NCBI GenBank assembly: GCA_947652615.1
Contig: CANTDX010000007.1
Location: 1-64,000, forward strand
Length of the DNA stretch: 64,000 bases
Source: an uncultured Dorea sp.
Lineage (GTDB): Bacteria > Bacillota > Clostridia > Lachnospirales > Lachnospiraceae
Direction: 5' to 3'
A program made the translations under genes and the position numbers. This document shows, piece by piece, positions 1 through 7,980 of the stretch. The first letter of the stretch is position 1; every line of letters starts with the position of its first letter. The notes under the pieces are model-generated. The model worked only from the letters and a program-made list of their open reading frames with translations, had not been told where the DNA came from and did no database searches.

Positions 1-21
1 TTCAGTTGTCAATCTTCGGCT

Positions 22-44
22 GGAATCTCATTCATTGAGATTCC
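22..44 (+). terminator. Hairpin at window edge, possible terminator of an upstream gene
   Basis: A perfect 9-bp inverted repeat, GGAATCTCA / TGAGATTCC, has a 5-nt loop and is followed by a loosely T-rich stretch at 51-59. It could end a gene lying before the window. The rest of 45-194 shows no gene. It holds only the 10-bp word GCTGTACTAG at 154-163, listed with the palindrome at 28406. Confidence 0.4.
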
Positions 45-194
45 GAGAAGTTATTTTTATAGTTCTATATTATTTCATTCTTGATGAGATGTCAAATGCG
101 GAACAAATAGTGGGGCGGTCTTTTGAGAGAAAGGAAACCCAACTTAATGCAACGCTGTACTAGACAAAAAGTGAAAAGAGTGATAAGCTAAATA

Positions 195-253
195 TAGATA
201 ATATTTTATCTAATTATATAGAAATATACATAAAATAGATAAAATATTATCTA
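195..253 (+). promoter_or_regulatory. Paired palindromic operators of the Xre gene
   Basis: Two 18-bp sites, TAGATAATATTTTATCTA (195-212) and TAGATAAAATATTATCTA (236-253), are exact reverse complements of each other. Each has TAGATAA/TTATCTA arms. Their starts are 41 bp apart, close to four helical turns, so two regulator dimers could bind the same DNA face. They lie directly upstream of the Xre gene, which suggests autoregulation (inference). Confidence 0.7.
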
Positions 254-277
254 TTGTTTTGTGTGGGGAGAATATAT

Positions 278-559
278 ATGAGAACAGGTTTTGTATGGGA
301 AACAGCGGAGGAGATTGATCAACAGTTAGCTGACCGAATCAGGAATATTCGAAAAAGGCGCTCCATATCGCAAGAAAAATTAAGCCAGATAAGTGGAGTA
401 AGTTTTGGGTCGGTAAAACGATTTGAATCCACAGGGAAGATTTCATTATTGTCTTTGACGAAACTTGCCATCGCGCTTGATTGTGCAGATGAGATAAAGA
501 ATATGTTTCAGCAGATACCTTATAAGAATATTGAGGAGGTTATCCGTGAAGGAAGATAA
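278..559 (+). CDS. Xre-family HTH regulator, HipB-like antitoxin type
   Basis: The protein has 93 residues if it starts at the ATG at 278, which has GGGGAG seven bases upstream; an earlier TTG at 254 has no such site. A Xre helix-turn-helix fills roughly residues 15-70 (the ISQEKLSQISGVSFGSVKR region). Regulators of this short form usually precede HipA-type kinases and act as antitoxin and autorepressor. Paired operators lie just upstream. The next reading frame overlaps its end but is only a stub, so this may be an orphan antitoxin. The role is inferred from family and layout. Confidence 0.75.
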   Translation: MRTGFVWETAEEIDQQLADRIRNIRKRRSISQEKLSQISGVSFGSVKRFESTGKISLLSLTKLAIALDCADEIKNMFQQIPYKNIEEVIREGR

Positions 560-653
560 ATATTTGCAGGTATCATTTAAAGGGAATGCAGTGGAGGAAT
601 TATTAACGGTAGGTATTAATGGGCTGGATGCGTTACAGTTCGCGGACGGTTAG
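546..653 (+). pseudogene. Truncated partner ORF, possibly a HipA remnant
   Basis: A GTG-started frame of 35 codons overlaps the Xre gene by 14 bases, the usual coupling of hipB and hipA. It begins KEDKYLQVSFKGNA, which could be the first strand of a HipA-like protein. It then runs into unrelated-looking sequence (GLDALQFADG) and stops. A full HipA has about 400 residues, so most of the gene would be missing. The HipA assignment rests on position and a short match only. Confidence 0.4.
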
Positions 654-670
654 GCTGTGAACTGTAATAG

Positions 671-727
671 AAAGTGCCTTTATGTGTATAAACTCTATTG
701 AATAAAAGTGCCTTTTATGTATATAAT
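671..727 (+). promoter_or_regulatory. Promoter with direct-repeat operator for the DUF4143 gene
   Basis: TTGAAT (698-703), an 18-base spacer and TATAAT (722-727) form a candidate promoter. A direct repeat, AAAGTGCCTTTATGTGTATA (671-690) and AAAGTGCCTTTTATGTATAT (705-724), places its second copy inside the spacer. A protein bound there would block the promoter. The repeated word could also be part of a wider dispersed repeat. Confidence 0.5.
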
Positions 728-769
728 AAGATATGATACACGTGACGGAGTATTTTTTGAGGTGATTTT

Positions 770-2107
770 ATGAAGCGCAAGATCTATAAACAATTATTGG
801 AGTGGAAAGAGAAAGACCGCGGAAGTTGTGCACTTTTATTGGATGGAGCCAGGCGTGTCGGCAAGAGTTATATAGCAGAAGAGTTTGGAAAAAGAGAATA
901 TAGAAGCTATCTGCTGATTGATTTTGCACATTTACCGTCTCAGGTACGGAACATTTTTGAGAATGATATAGATGATTTTGATATGTTTTTCCATAAATTA
1001 TCTGCATATTATCGAGCTACGCTTTATAAGAGGGATTCCCTTATTATTTTTGATGAGGTGCAGCGGTATCCTGCAGCGAGAGAGTTGATCAAGTATCTGG
1101 TGGCAGATGGACGATATGATTATCTTGAGACAGGGTCGTTGATTTCTCTGAGGATGAATATTGAAAATATTGTAATTCCGTCTGAAGAAGAACATATAGA
1201 GATGTTTCCGATGGATTTTGAAGAATTTTTGTGGGCGCAGGGGGATGAGACGACGATTCCTTTCTTAAGGGAATGCTTTGAAAAGAAGCAGCCGCTTGGA
1301 CAGGCTATGCATAGAAGGGTTATGAATGATTTTCGCCAGTATATTCTGGTGGGCGGGATGCCGCAGGCAATAGAAGCGTATCTGAACGGAAAAAGCTTTG
1401 AAGATGCAGACAGAATAAAGAAACGTATTCTGACATTATACAGAGAAGACATAACGAAATTTGCAAAAGGGTATGAATCAAAGGTTCTGGCTATTTTTGA
1501 TGAGGTACCGTCTCAACTGGCCAAGGCGGAGAAGAAATATAAACTGTCGAATGTGAATAAAGGAGCGCGTTTCCGGGAATATGAAGATGCGTTTATGTGG
1601 CTGTCAGAAGCTATGATCGTGAATAATTGTTACAATGCAACCAAACCGACAGTAGGATTGTCTATGAGTATGGAGCATTCTACAAGGAAATGCTATATGG
1701 CAGACACGGGTCTGTTGGTGACGTATTCATTTATGGATGACAAATTTACAGACAATGAGTTATACAGAGATATTCTGCTGGATCGGCTGCACGTGAACGA
1801 AGGAATGCTTATGGAAAATATTGTAGCGCAGGAACTGCGTTCAAGCGGTCATAAACTATACTTTTACTCAAGGTCAGATACGAATGAACGTGCCAATAAC
1901 ATGGAAATTGATTTTCTGATCCGGAAAAAGAGAAAGATATGCCCGGTAGAAGTAAAATCTGGAGTATATAGGACGCATTCATCTTTGGATAAATTCAAGA
2001 CGAAGTTCAAAGGAAAGATTGGACAGTCCTATATCTTGTATACAAAGGATGTGCTGATAAAAGAAGATGTGATCCATTTGCCGATTTATATGGCAATGTT
2101 TTTGTAG
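770..2107 (+). CDS. AAA ATPase with C-terminal DUF4143 nuclease-like domain
   Basis: The 445-residue protein has a Walker A motif GARRVGKS (residues 26-33), a Walker B LIIFDEVQ (91-98), and the C-terminal signature EIDFLI...PVEVKSG, which resembles a PD-(D/E)XK nuclease core. This is the AAA_14/DUF4143 architecture common in gut Firmicutes and archaea; its cellular role is unknown. The ATG has AGGTG upstream. It stands alone between its own promoter and a hairpin, next to another, broken, AAA/nuclease gene. Such genes are often accessory. The domain call is firm; the function is not. Confidence 0.85.
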   Translation: MKRKIYKQLLEWKEKDRGSCALLLDGARRVGKSYIAEEFGKREYRSYLLIDFAHLPSQVRNIFENDIDDFDMFFHKLSAYYRATLYKRDSLIIFDEVQRYPAARELIKYLVADGRYDYLETGSLISLRMNIENIVIPSEEEHIEMFPMDFEEFLWAQGDETTIPFLRECFEKKQPLGQAMHRRVMNDFRQYILVGGMPQAIEAYLNGKSFEDADRIKKRILTLYREDITKFAKGYESKVLAIFDEVPSQLAKAEKKYKLSNVNKGARFREYEDAFMWLSEAMIVNNCYNATKPTVGLSMSMEHSTRKCYMADTGLLVTYSFMDDKFTDNELYRDILLDRLHVNEGMLMENIVAQELRSSGHKLYFYSRSDTNERANNMEIDFLIRKKRKICPVEVKSGVYRTHSSLDKFKTKFKGKIGQSYILYTKDVLIKEDVIHLPIYMAMFL

Positions 2108-2123
2108 GCGAAAAGAAGATATG

Positions 2124-2150
2124 CGGCGGTTCAAGAGATTGGAACCGCCG
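2124..2150. terminator. Bidirectional hairpin terminator
   Basis: A perfect 9-bp stem, CGGCGGTTC / GAACCGCCG, with a 9-nt loop lies between the convergent ATPase gene and AAA/nuclease pseudogene. T-richness beyond it is modest on either strand. Confidence 0.65.
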
Positions 2151-2153
2151 TTA

Positions 2154-3326
2154 TTATCTATAGAGAAGACTCTTGCTAAATCCTTTGGCTGTAATATTAT
2201 CCCATCCGGCAGATTCAACAGCGTTGCAGAATTCGGATGCAATCTCTGAGTTGGGGATAAATATTTCTTTTGTCTTATAATCGTATCCCAGGTATCCCAG
2301 ATGGACCAGGAGAGTGAGAACATCGTCTGCCGAGGAAAATGCAGCCATATCGTTCGTGAAAGTGGCAGTATTGATCTTCTTACGCGCACCTGCAAGAAGC
2401 TCAGTTATAATGTCCTGAAGTCCTTTGAAATTCAGGATGATATAGTCCCGGAGGGCTTCAAATGTCTCGGTCTTATTCCAGAAGTTGTCATAGCTTCGAG
2501 TCAGAAGTGCACTCACGACAGAACGCGGACTGTAGACATGTGTTGTGCCCTCGAAGCAATACCCGTCATACATACGTTTGATCTCTTCATAATCCATCTG
2601 GAATTCAGCGCAGAGATTCTGTACTTCCTGGTCAGTGAATCCCACGAAGGGAGCAAGAGGACCAGGGTTCGTCATGGAAAACTCATCGAACATATTCAGG
2701 GCAGAATGAGTTCCATACTTTTTAATTGGAAGAATGCCTGTCATATAAGCAAGAGCCACATACGGCTGGTCTTTTAACAGGTTACGGATAAAGTCCAGAT
2801 AAAGCCGCTAGGATTCCGTGTCGTTCTTATATTCCCTGAAAATACAGTCCCATTCATCGATGATAAAGATAAAATCAGTTGACATTTTTGAGGAAATAGT
2901 CTGCAATACGGAGGTTAATGATGAAGTATTGAAATAATTCAAATTAGAATATTCATCCAATAACTCCCATAAAAGTGTTTTTTCAATCAGTTCTTTTAGT
3001 GTAGCGATATTTTCTGTCTGGCTTAGAAATTGCTGCACATTCAAAAATATGACATTATATTGATTCAGATGCTCCCGGTAGCTTTCACCTTTGGCAATAG
3101 CCAGATGCTCAAACTGTCCGCTGTCAGTTCCCAGCCCATAATAAGCTGCAAGCATCGACGCGGCCATGGATTTGCCGAAGCGTCTTGGGCGGCTGACGCA
3201 GACGAATCTCTGTTCCGTATTGATGACAGAATTCGTGTATGCGATCAGATTGCTTTTGTCGACATAGATCTTGGAATTGAGAGATATCTGAAAATTCTTG
3301 TTGCCTGGATTTAAGTAGATTCCCAT
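2154..3326 (-). pseudogene. AAA-ATPase-like/PD-(D/E)XK protein broken by an amber codon and 3' truncation
   Basis: The N-terminal part (3326-2811, 172 codons) begins MGIYLNPGNKNF and has the Walker A region SRPRRFGKSM and a Walker B-like IIDEWD. TAG at 2808-2810 follows DTES. The same frame then continues as RLYLDFIRNLLKDQP and the conserved MTGILPIKKYG segment to 2154. No frameshift is needed, so a single CAG-to-TAG change is the simplest cause. The family (AAA-ATPase-like plus DUF1703 nuclease) usually exceeds 500 residues; here the nuclease end is absent after WDNI. Both lesions argue for a decaying gene, unless amber is read through. Confidence 0.8.
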
Positions 3327-3472
3327 AAGGAGTGCCTCCTTCTTATGCAGATATTAAACTGTATTTTATCATTATTTTACCGGAAATACAATGAGAGATA
3401 CAAAAATTGAGTTTTTGCATGGATAATACAGAACAATATGGAGAAAATTAAGATAAATCCGTCACGAAAATG

Positions 3473-3532
3473 TATACCCAAGGATATACTGTAATGCATG
3501 CCCTTGTCAGGGCGGGCGGACTTCTGTCACCC
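3473..3532 (+). repeat. Dispersed repeat, copy A
   Basis: The core ATGCCCTTGTCAGGGCGGGC and its TATACCCA-containing left flank match copy B at 55175. A shorter match lies at 49391 on the other strand. This copy sits in the 332-base gene-free gap 3327-3658, in which I see nothing else except a weak TATAAT at 3620. Confidence 0.6.
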
Positions 3533-3658
3533 TAAAAAAAGTACACCAACAATTGCGCGACTAAATAAACTACTGCCGAATCTAAAAAAAGAACAACACT
3601 GGGAAAGAAACGGATTTAATATAATATCCTCAGAAATACAGAGAGGAGATAAAAAGAT

Positions 3659-5193
3659 ATGTTATTAACTGTGATTGAATTTGTTGCATTTACAGTAATC
3701 GTGGCGGTTCTTTCCTGGTACAAAACAAAAGATGAAGACTTGTCTTCTAAGGAAGGATACTTCCTTGCGGGACGCGGCCTGCCGGGCATTGTAATCGCGG
3801 GCTCCCTTATGATGACCAACTTATCCGCTGAACAGTTGGTGGGAACCAACGGCCAGGCGTTTTCGGGGTCCATGAGCACTATGGCGTGGGAGGCGACGTC
3901 AGGATTCGCACTGATGGTCCTGGCCTTCGTGATTCTTCCGCGTTTCCTGAGAGGGGGCGTTGCGACGATCCCGGAATTCTATAAGATGCGATATGATACC
4001 TTTACCATGCGGATGTTTTCTTGTATGTTCCTGATTGCCTATGTAGTAACGATGCTGCCGACGATCCTGTATTCCGGGTCCGTAGCCCTGGCTAAGATCT
4101 TCAATATTCAGGAGATCTTTGGTGTGAGTTACTTTTGGGCGATCCTGCTTGTCTGCTTCTCCACCGGTCTGATCGGAATGGCATATTCGGTATTCGGCGG
4201 GTTGAAAGCAGTTGCCTATTCCGACACCATCAACGGGGTCGGCCTGATCATAGGAGGATTCGCGGTTCCGATTCTTGGAATATTCGCCCTTGGCAATCTG
4301 GCGGGAGGCGACGGAAGCTTCGGCGACGGACTCCATTACCTTCTGACTGCTACACCGGATAAGATGAACGCATGGGCGCCGCCGTCTTCTGTAGCGCCGT
4401 ATGTGCCATGGCCGCTGCTGCTTACGGGTATGTTCGTCAATAATATGTTCTACTGGGCGACGAACCAGTCGATCATACAGCGGTCTTTAGGCGGAAAGAA
4501 TCTTGCGGAAGCTCAGAAGGGCGCGATCTGGGCAGGATTTTTCAAATGCCTGGATGTATTTGTCATTGTGCTGCCGGGCGTGATCGCTTATCAGCTATTG
4601 ACGGCACAAGGCTCCATCGATACTTCCGTAGGCTCTGCCGGCGACCAGGCGTACCCGATGCTTGTTATGGAGGTTATGCCGACTCTGCTCATGGGATTCT
4701 TCGCCGCGGTTATGTTCGGTGCGATTCTCTCATCGTTTAATTCGGTGCTTAATTCTTCATCCACGATCTTTGCGCTGGATATCTGGCAGCCCGTCTGGGA
4801 AAAGAATGCGGATGCGGATAAGACCGTTAAGATCGGGAAATATTTTGGTCGATTCTTCTGGCAGTGCTGTTTGGACTGTTAAGCAAGAAGGCTCCGTCCA
4901 TCGCACCTAAAATTACGGTTCCGGTACATATCGTGCTCTATGGGGCGACGAAGGTGATTCCGTTCTGTCAGAAATGGCATTATCTGTATTGGGTATTCTT
5001 CTGTTTCGTAGTCGAAGCGGTAATCTACCTCATATGCATCAAGGTATGTCCGCGCAAGGAAGACTGGGAGATGCCGGATGCAAAGGTTATGGATATGACG
5101 CCTTGGAAGACGGGGAAACTGTGGGCGGTTGTTGCCGCTGCGGTGATCATTGTTATGTATATTGTATGTTCACCATTGGTACTGGGAGCTTAG
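3659..5193 (+). pseudogene. Sodium:solute symporter (SSS family) with internal deletion
   Basis: The frame from 3659 (start after GAGAGGAGAT) encodes a normal SSS N-terminus with many membrane segments up to KIGKYFG. It then switches out of frame and stops at 4882. The family sequence resumes in another frame as ILLAVLFGLLSKKAPSIAPK (from about 4857) and runs to 5193. Intact relatives have some 35-45 more residues between these points, so a deletion not divisible by three removed a membrane segment. SSS proteins import sugars, inositols or other solutes with sodium. Its place before the inositol genes suggests a former inositol or sugar importer (inference). Confidence 0.8.
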
Positions 5194-5198
5194 GCTGG

Positions 5199-5227
5199 AA
5201 AATGCACGCGATTGTTGCGTGCATTTT
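5199..5227 (+). terminator. Intrinsic terminator after the symporter remnant
   Basis: A perfect 11-bp stem, AAAATGCACGC / GCGTGCATTTT, with a 7-nt loop starts five bases after the stop codon. It ends in TTTT and separates the pseudogene from the next operon. Confidence 0.8.
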
Positions 5228-5250
5228 ATGTGTAATACTGCATTTATGTG

Positions 5251-5279
5251 TTGACACGCAAGCTAAAATTTTGTATATT
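5251..5279 (+). promoter_or_regulatory. Sigma-A promoter of the three-component/iol operon
   Basis: TTGACA (5251-5256), a 17-base spacer and TATATT (5274-5279) form a near-consensus promoter about 75 bases before the lipoprotein gene. No other terminator or strong promoter was seen before 11517. Confidence 0.75.
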
Positions 5280-5352
5280 AAAATATAGATAAAGTATGTG
5301 TCAGACGTGGTTGTAGATGAGAAATATGTGAGTTGGAAAAAGGAGCGGCAGG

Positions 5353-6291
5353 ATGGCATGGCTTGGCAGAAAAGTTAAGATCATGGGATTTGCGGCGGCA
5401 ATTACGCTGGGAATCTGTGTTATATCGGGATGTGCACGCAATGAGAAGCAGAACACCCGCAAAGAGCCATATATAATCGGTGTTGTGACCAAATCCAGAG
5501 ACAGCGAATATTGGATGTCCGTATGCTCCGGTATGGAGAAGGCGGCCAGAGACTATGGAGTGTCTGTCAGGATTGTTTCTCCGGATTCGGAGTCGAATGA
5601 CAAGATGCAGAAGAAGATGATCCATGATCTGATTCAGCAGGAAGTAGATGCGCTGGCGATCTCCCCGATTGCGTCGGAGGATACTTCTTATCTCGGGGAG
5701 GCGGCAGGGAAAGAGATCAGGATCGTTGCATATGATACGAAGTTGTTGGCGGATGGAATTCCGTACATAGGAATAGATAACCGGAAGGCGGGGGAAGAGC
5801 TTGCCGCCTGTATGGCGGATAAGCTTGGGAACCGGGGGAAGGTAGGGATCGTCACGGGCGATCTGAGACAGACGGCGCATTCGGAACGGATGGAAGGAAT
5901 TCTGTCATATATAGAAGAGAATACGGATATGGAAGTTGCGTTTATCGAGAGCGGGTACGCGAATCTTCTGATATCAGATGTTGAGATATCTAGGATATTC
6001 TCAGAGTATCCGGATGTAGAAGGCATATTTGCGACCAGCGGGGTCACGGCCCTGGGAATCCGGCAATACTTAAAGGAATCTCCGGTGCTGGTCATGACGG
6101 TGGATGCCCAGCAGGACGCCCTGACTGCAGTTGAGAACGGAGAGATTGCGGTGCTTGCGGCTCAGTCCGGATATGATATCGGATATGAGACAGTGCGTTT
6201 TATTGCGGAAAATAAAGAGAATGACGAAGCGGTTCTGGAAGACCGGATATTGGAAGCAGACATTTTGACAGAAGACGGTCCTCTCCCTTGA
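5353..6291 (+). CDS. Periplasmic-binding-type sugar sensor lipoprotein
   Basis: The 312-residue protein has a signal peptide ending in the lipobox ISGC (Cys27), so it should be a lipoprotein on the outer membrane face. The rest is a type 1 periplasmic binding fold (Peripla_BP_4, as in ribose/xylose/galactose binders): IIGVVTKSRDSEYW near the start, then DALAISPIASE and GRKG/VGIVTGD stretches. There is no ABC permease nearby. Instead it is followed by a sensor kinase and a response regulator, so it probably presents a bound sugar or inositol to the kinase, as XylFII does for its LytS-type kinase. The ligand is inferred only from the iol genes downstream. Confidence 0.85.
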   Translation: MAWLGRKVKIMGFAAAITLGICVISGCARNEKQNTRKEPYIIGVVTKSRDSEYWMSVCSGMEKAARDYGVSVRIVSPDSESNDKMQKKMIHDLIQQEVDALAISPIASEDTSYLGEAAGKEIRIVAYDTKLLADGIPYIGIDNRKAGEELAACMADKLGNRGKVGIVTGDLRQTAHSERMEGILSYIEENTDMEVAFIESGYANLLISDVEISRIFSEYPDVEGIFATSGVTALGIRQYLKESPVLVMTVDAQQDALTAVENGEIAVLAAQSGYDIGYETVRFIAENKENDEAVLEDRILEADILTEDGPLP

Positions 6292-6316
6292 CCGTGCGTG
6301 CTCTTGTCAAGAGGGG
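6281..6316 (+). promoter_or_regulatory. Hairpin masking the kinase ribosome binding site
   Basis: TTGAC (6288-6292) pairs with GTCAA (6306-6310), and the stem extends imperfectly so that GAGGGG (6311-6316), the Shine-Dalgarno of the kinase gene, lies in the 3' arm. The stop codon of the lipoprotein gene is in the 5' arm. Ribosomes ending there would open the hairpin (inference). Confidence 0.5.
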
Positions 6317-6322
6317 ATATAT

Positions 6323-7969
6323 ATGTTCCATAGTATGAGAAGCAAGATGATTCTGATGATGCTCGCGGTGACGGCGTCCTTGACGGTCGTGATCACTATG
6401 ATATTCTACGGGAGATCCGCGGACCAGATTGAAGAGAATTATGTAGAGAATCTCTATGCCAGGATCCGTCAGATGGGCGAGGCTTTGGACGAATCATTAG
6501 GGGAGATATATTTTCTTACGGTACAGGCATCCTGTGACGAGGATATTCTGGCAAAGACGAAGGATTATCTGGCAAGCGGGGAGGAAGAGCGGCTGGCGGA
6601 GATTGCGCAGCTTCTCCGGATGTATTCCAAGCGTAATGTTGATGTGGGCTCCATCTATCTGATGCTCCCGCAGGAGAAGATCGCAGAGACGACGCTTACG
6701 CCGCAGCTTATAGAGGATCCGCTGCGAGAATCCGGTCATCTCCTGGTATTTTCAAGCCCGGTGGAAGACAGTGACGGCAGGATATGCGCCTACATCATGA
6801 GTAATCTGACGGAGAGGTCGCTGTATTATAATTATCTGGACGGTCTGGAGGACGGGAAGACGTCAAAGGCGATGCTCCTTGACGGAACCGGCAGGATCGT
6901 ATCTGCGAAAGAGTTATTTGAAGTGGGGCGGAACCACGAAGCGAAGCAGGAAAACGGTGAGAAACCGGAGAATGAGCAGGAAATGATATCCGTACAGTAT
7001 CAGATGGATTTCTTTGGATATTCATTCTGGATGGAGAGAGAGAAAAGCGAAGTGCTGTTTGACTTAAAGGAGATACAAGCTTTTATGGCAGTTATCCTGG
7101 CGGCCGTTTTCGGTATTGGTGCTGTGCTGATCATCCTCATTACAAGGGCGATGTATCAGCCGTTAAAGAATCTGACAGAGACGATGGAACTGGTAAGCGG
7201 CGGCGAACTTTTCCGCAGGGTGGAGGTGACTGCGAAGGATGAGATCGGGACCTTATCTAAGAATTTTAACGATATGCTGGCCCATATCGAGAGTCTGATC
7301 GGCCGGCTTGTGCAGGAAGAGATGCTGAAGAAGAATGCAGAGCTTGAGGCCCTTCAATATCAGATCACTCCTCATTTTATGTATAATACGCTGAATTCGA
7401 TCAAGTACGCCGCGCTGCTTAGAGGCGAGGAAGAGATTGGCGGCCTGATCGAGGATTTCACAGAGCTTCTTCAGGCGAGTATCAAAAAGAAGGGCAGGTT
7501 CGTTACGGTGGCGGATGAGGTACATTTTGCACAGAATTATATGAATCTGCAGCGTATGCGGTACGAAGAGGAGATTGTGGTTGATTATCAGGTTCAGGAG
7601 GAGGCATTTGCGTGCTTTGTGCCAAGGCTGGTGCTCCAGCCGCTTGTAGAGAACGCCATCCTGCATGGGCTGGACCTGAAAGCGGGAAAGAACAGGACAG
7701 TGATTGGCGGCAAGGTAGAAGAGGGACGTCTGTGCCTGTGGGTGGAGGACAATGGACGAGGAATGTCTGAGGCGCAGATCGAACAGCTCTTGCAGGAGAA
7801 TCATAAGAAGGAAAAAGGATTGTCCGGAATCGGAGTGTCGAATGTGAAGGAACGGATGCAGTTGTACTATGGAGAAGCCGGCAAAGTTACCTGTGTAAGC
7901 AGCGAAGCGGGAACGAAGGTCTGTATGTGCCTTCCGGCGTATAAAGAACAGGACAGGTATGCGTTGTAA
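6323..7969 (+). CDS. Sensor histidine kinase, YesM/LytS type with HAMP
   Basis: The 548-residue protein has a first membrane segment at about residues 8-29, an extracellular sensor region, a second segment at 253-276, a HAMP domain (277-330), and a His_kinase domain (PF06580) with the phosphoacceptor His351 in TPHFMYNTLN. A HATPase domain with LVENAILHG and EDNGRGM follows. It sits between a lipoprotein sensor and an AraC-type regulator, which together form a three-component unit. The start ATG is six bases after GAGGGG. Kinases of this class usually sense carbohydrates in Firmicutes. Confidence 0.92.
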   Translation: MFHSMRSKMILMMLAVTASLTVVITMIFYGRSADQIEENYVENLYARIRQMGEALDESLGEIYFLTVQASCDEDILAKTKDYLASGEEERLAEIAQLLRMYSKRNVDVGSIYLMLPQEKIAETTLTPQLIEDPLRESGHLLVFSSPVEDSDGRICAYIMSNLTERSLYYNYLDGLEDGKTSKAMLLDGTGRIVSAKELFEVGRNHEAKQENGEKPENEQEMISVQYQMDFFGYSFWMEREKSEVLFDLKEIQAFMAVILAAVFGIGAVLIILITRAMYQPLKNLTETMELVSGGELFRRVEVTAKDEIGTLSKNFNDMLAHIESLIGRLVQEEMLKKNAELEALQYQITPHFMYNTLNSIKYAALLRGEEEIGGLIEDFTELLQASIKKKGRFVTVADEVHFAQNYMNLQRMRYEEEIVVDYQVQEEAFACFVPRLVLQPLVENAILHGLDLKAGKNRTVIGGKVEEGRLCLWVEDNGRGMSEAQIEQLLQENHKKEKGLSGIGVSNVKERMQLYYGEAGKVTCVSSEAGTKVCMCLPAYKEQDRYAL

Positions 7970-7980
7970 GGAGTAAGGGT

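Noticed and set aside
2301-2777. A 158-codon plus-strand frame opposite the AAA/nuclease pseudogene
   Set aside because: The minus strand carries recognisable family sequence through the same bases; the plus frame does not.
5278-5880. A 200-codon minus-strand frame over the lipoprotein gene
   Set aside because: Arg/Cys/Pro-rich shadow translation opposite a clear Peripla_BP gene, with no start signal.
7253-7804. A 183-codon minus-strand frame over the kinase gene
   Set aside because: Shadow of the His_kinase/HATPase coding sequence; no ribosome site and no domain.
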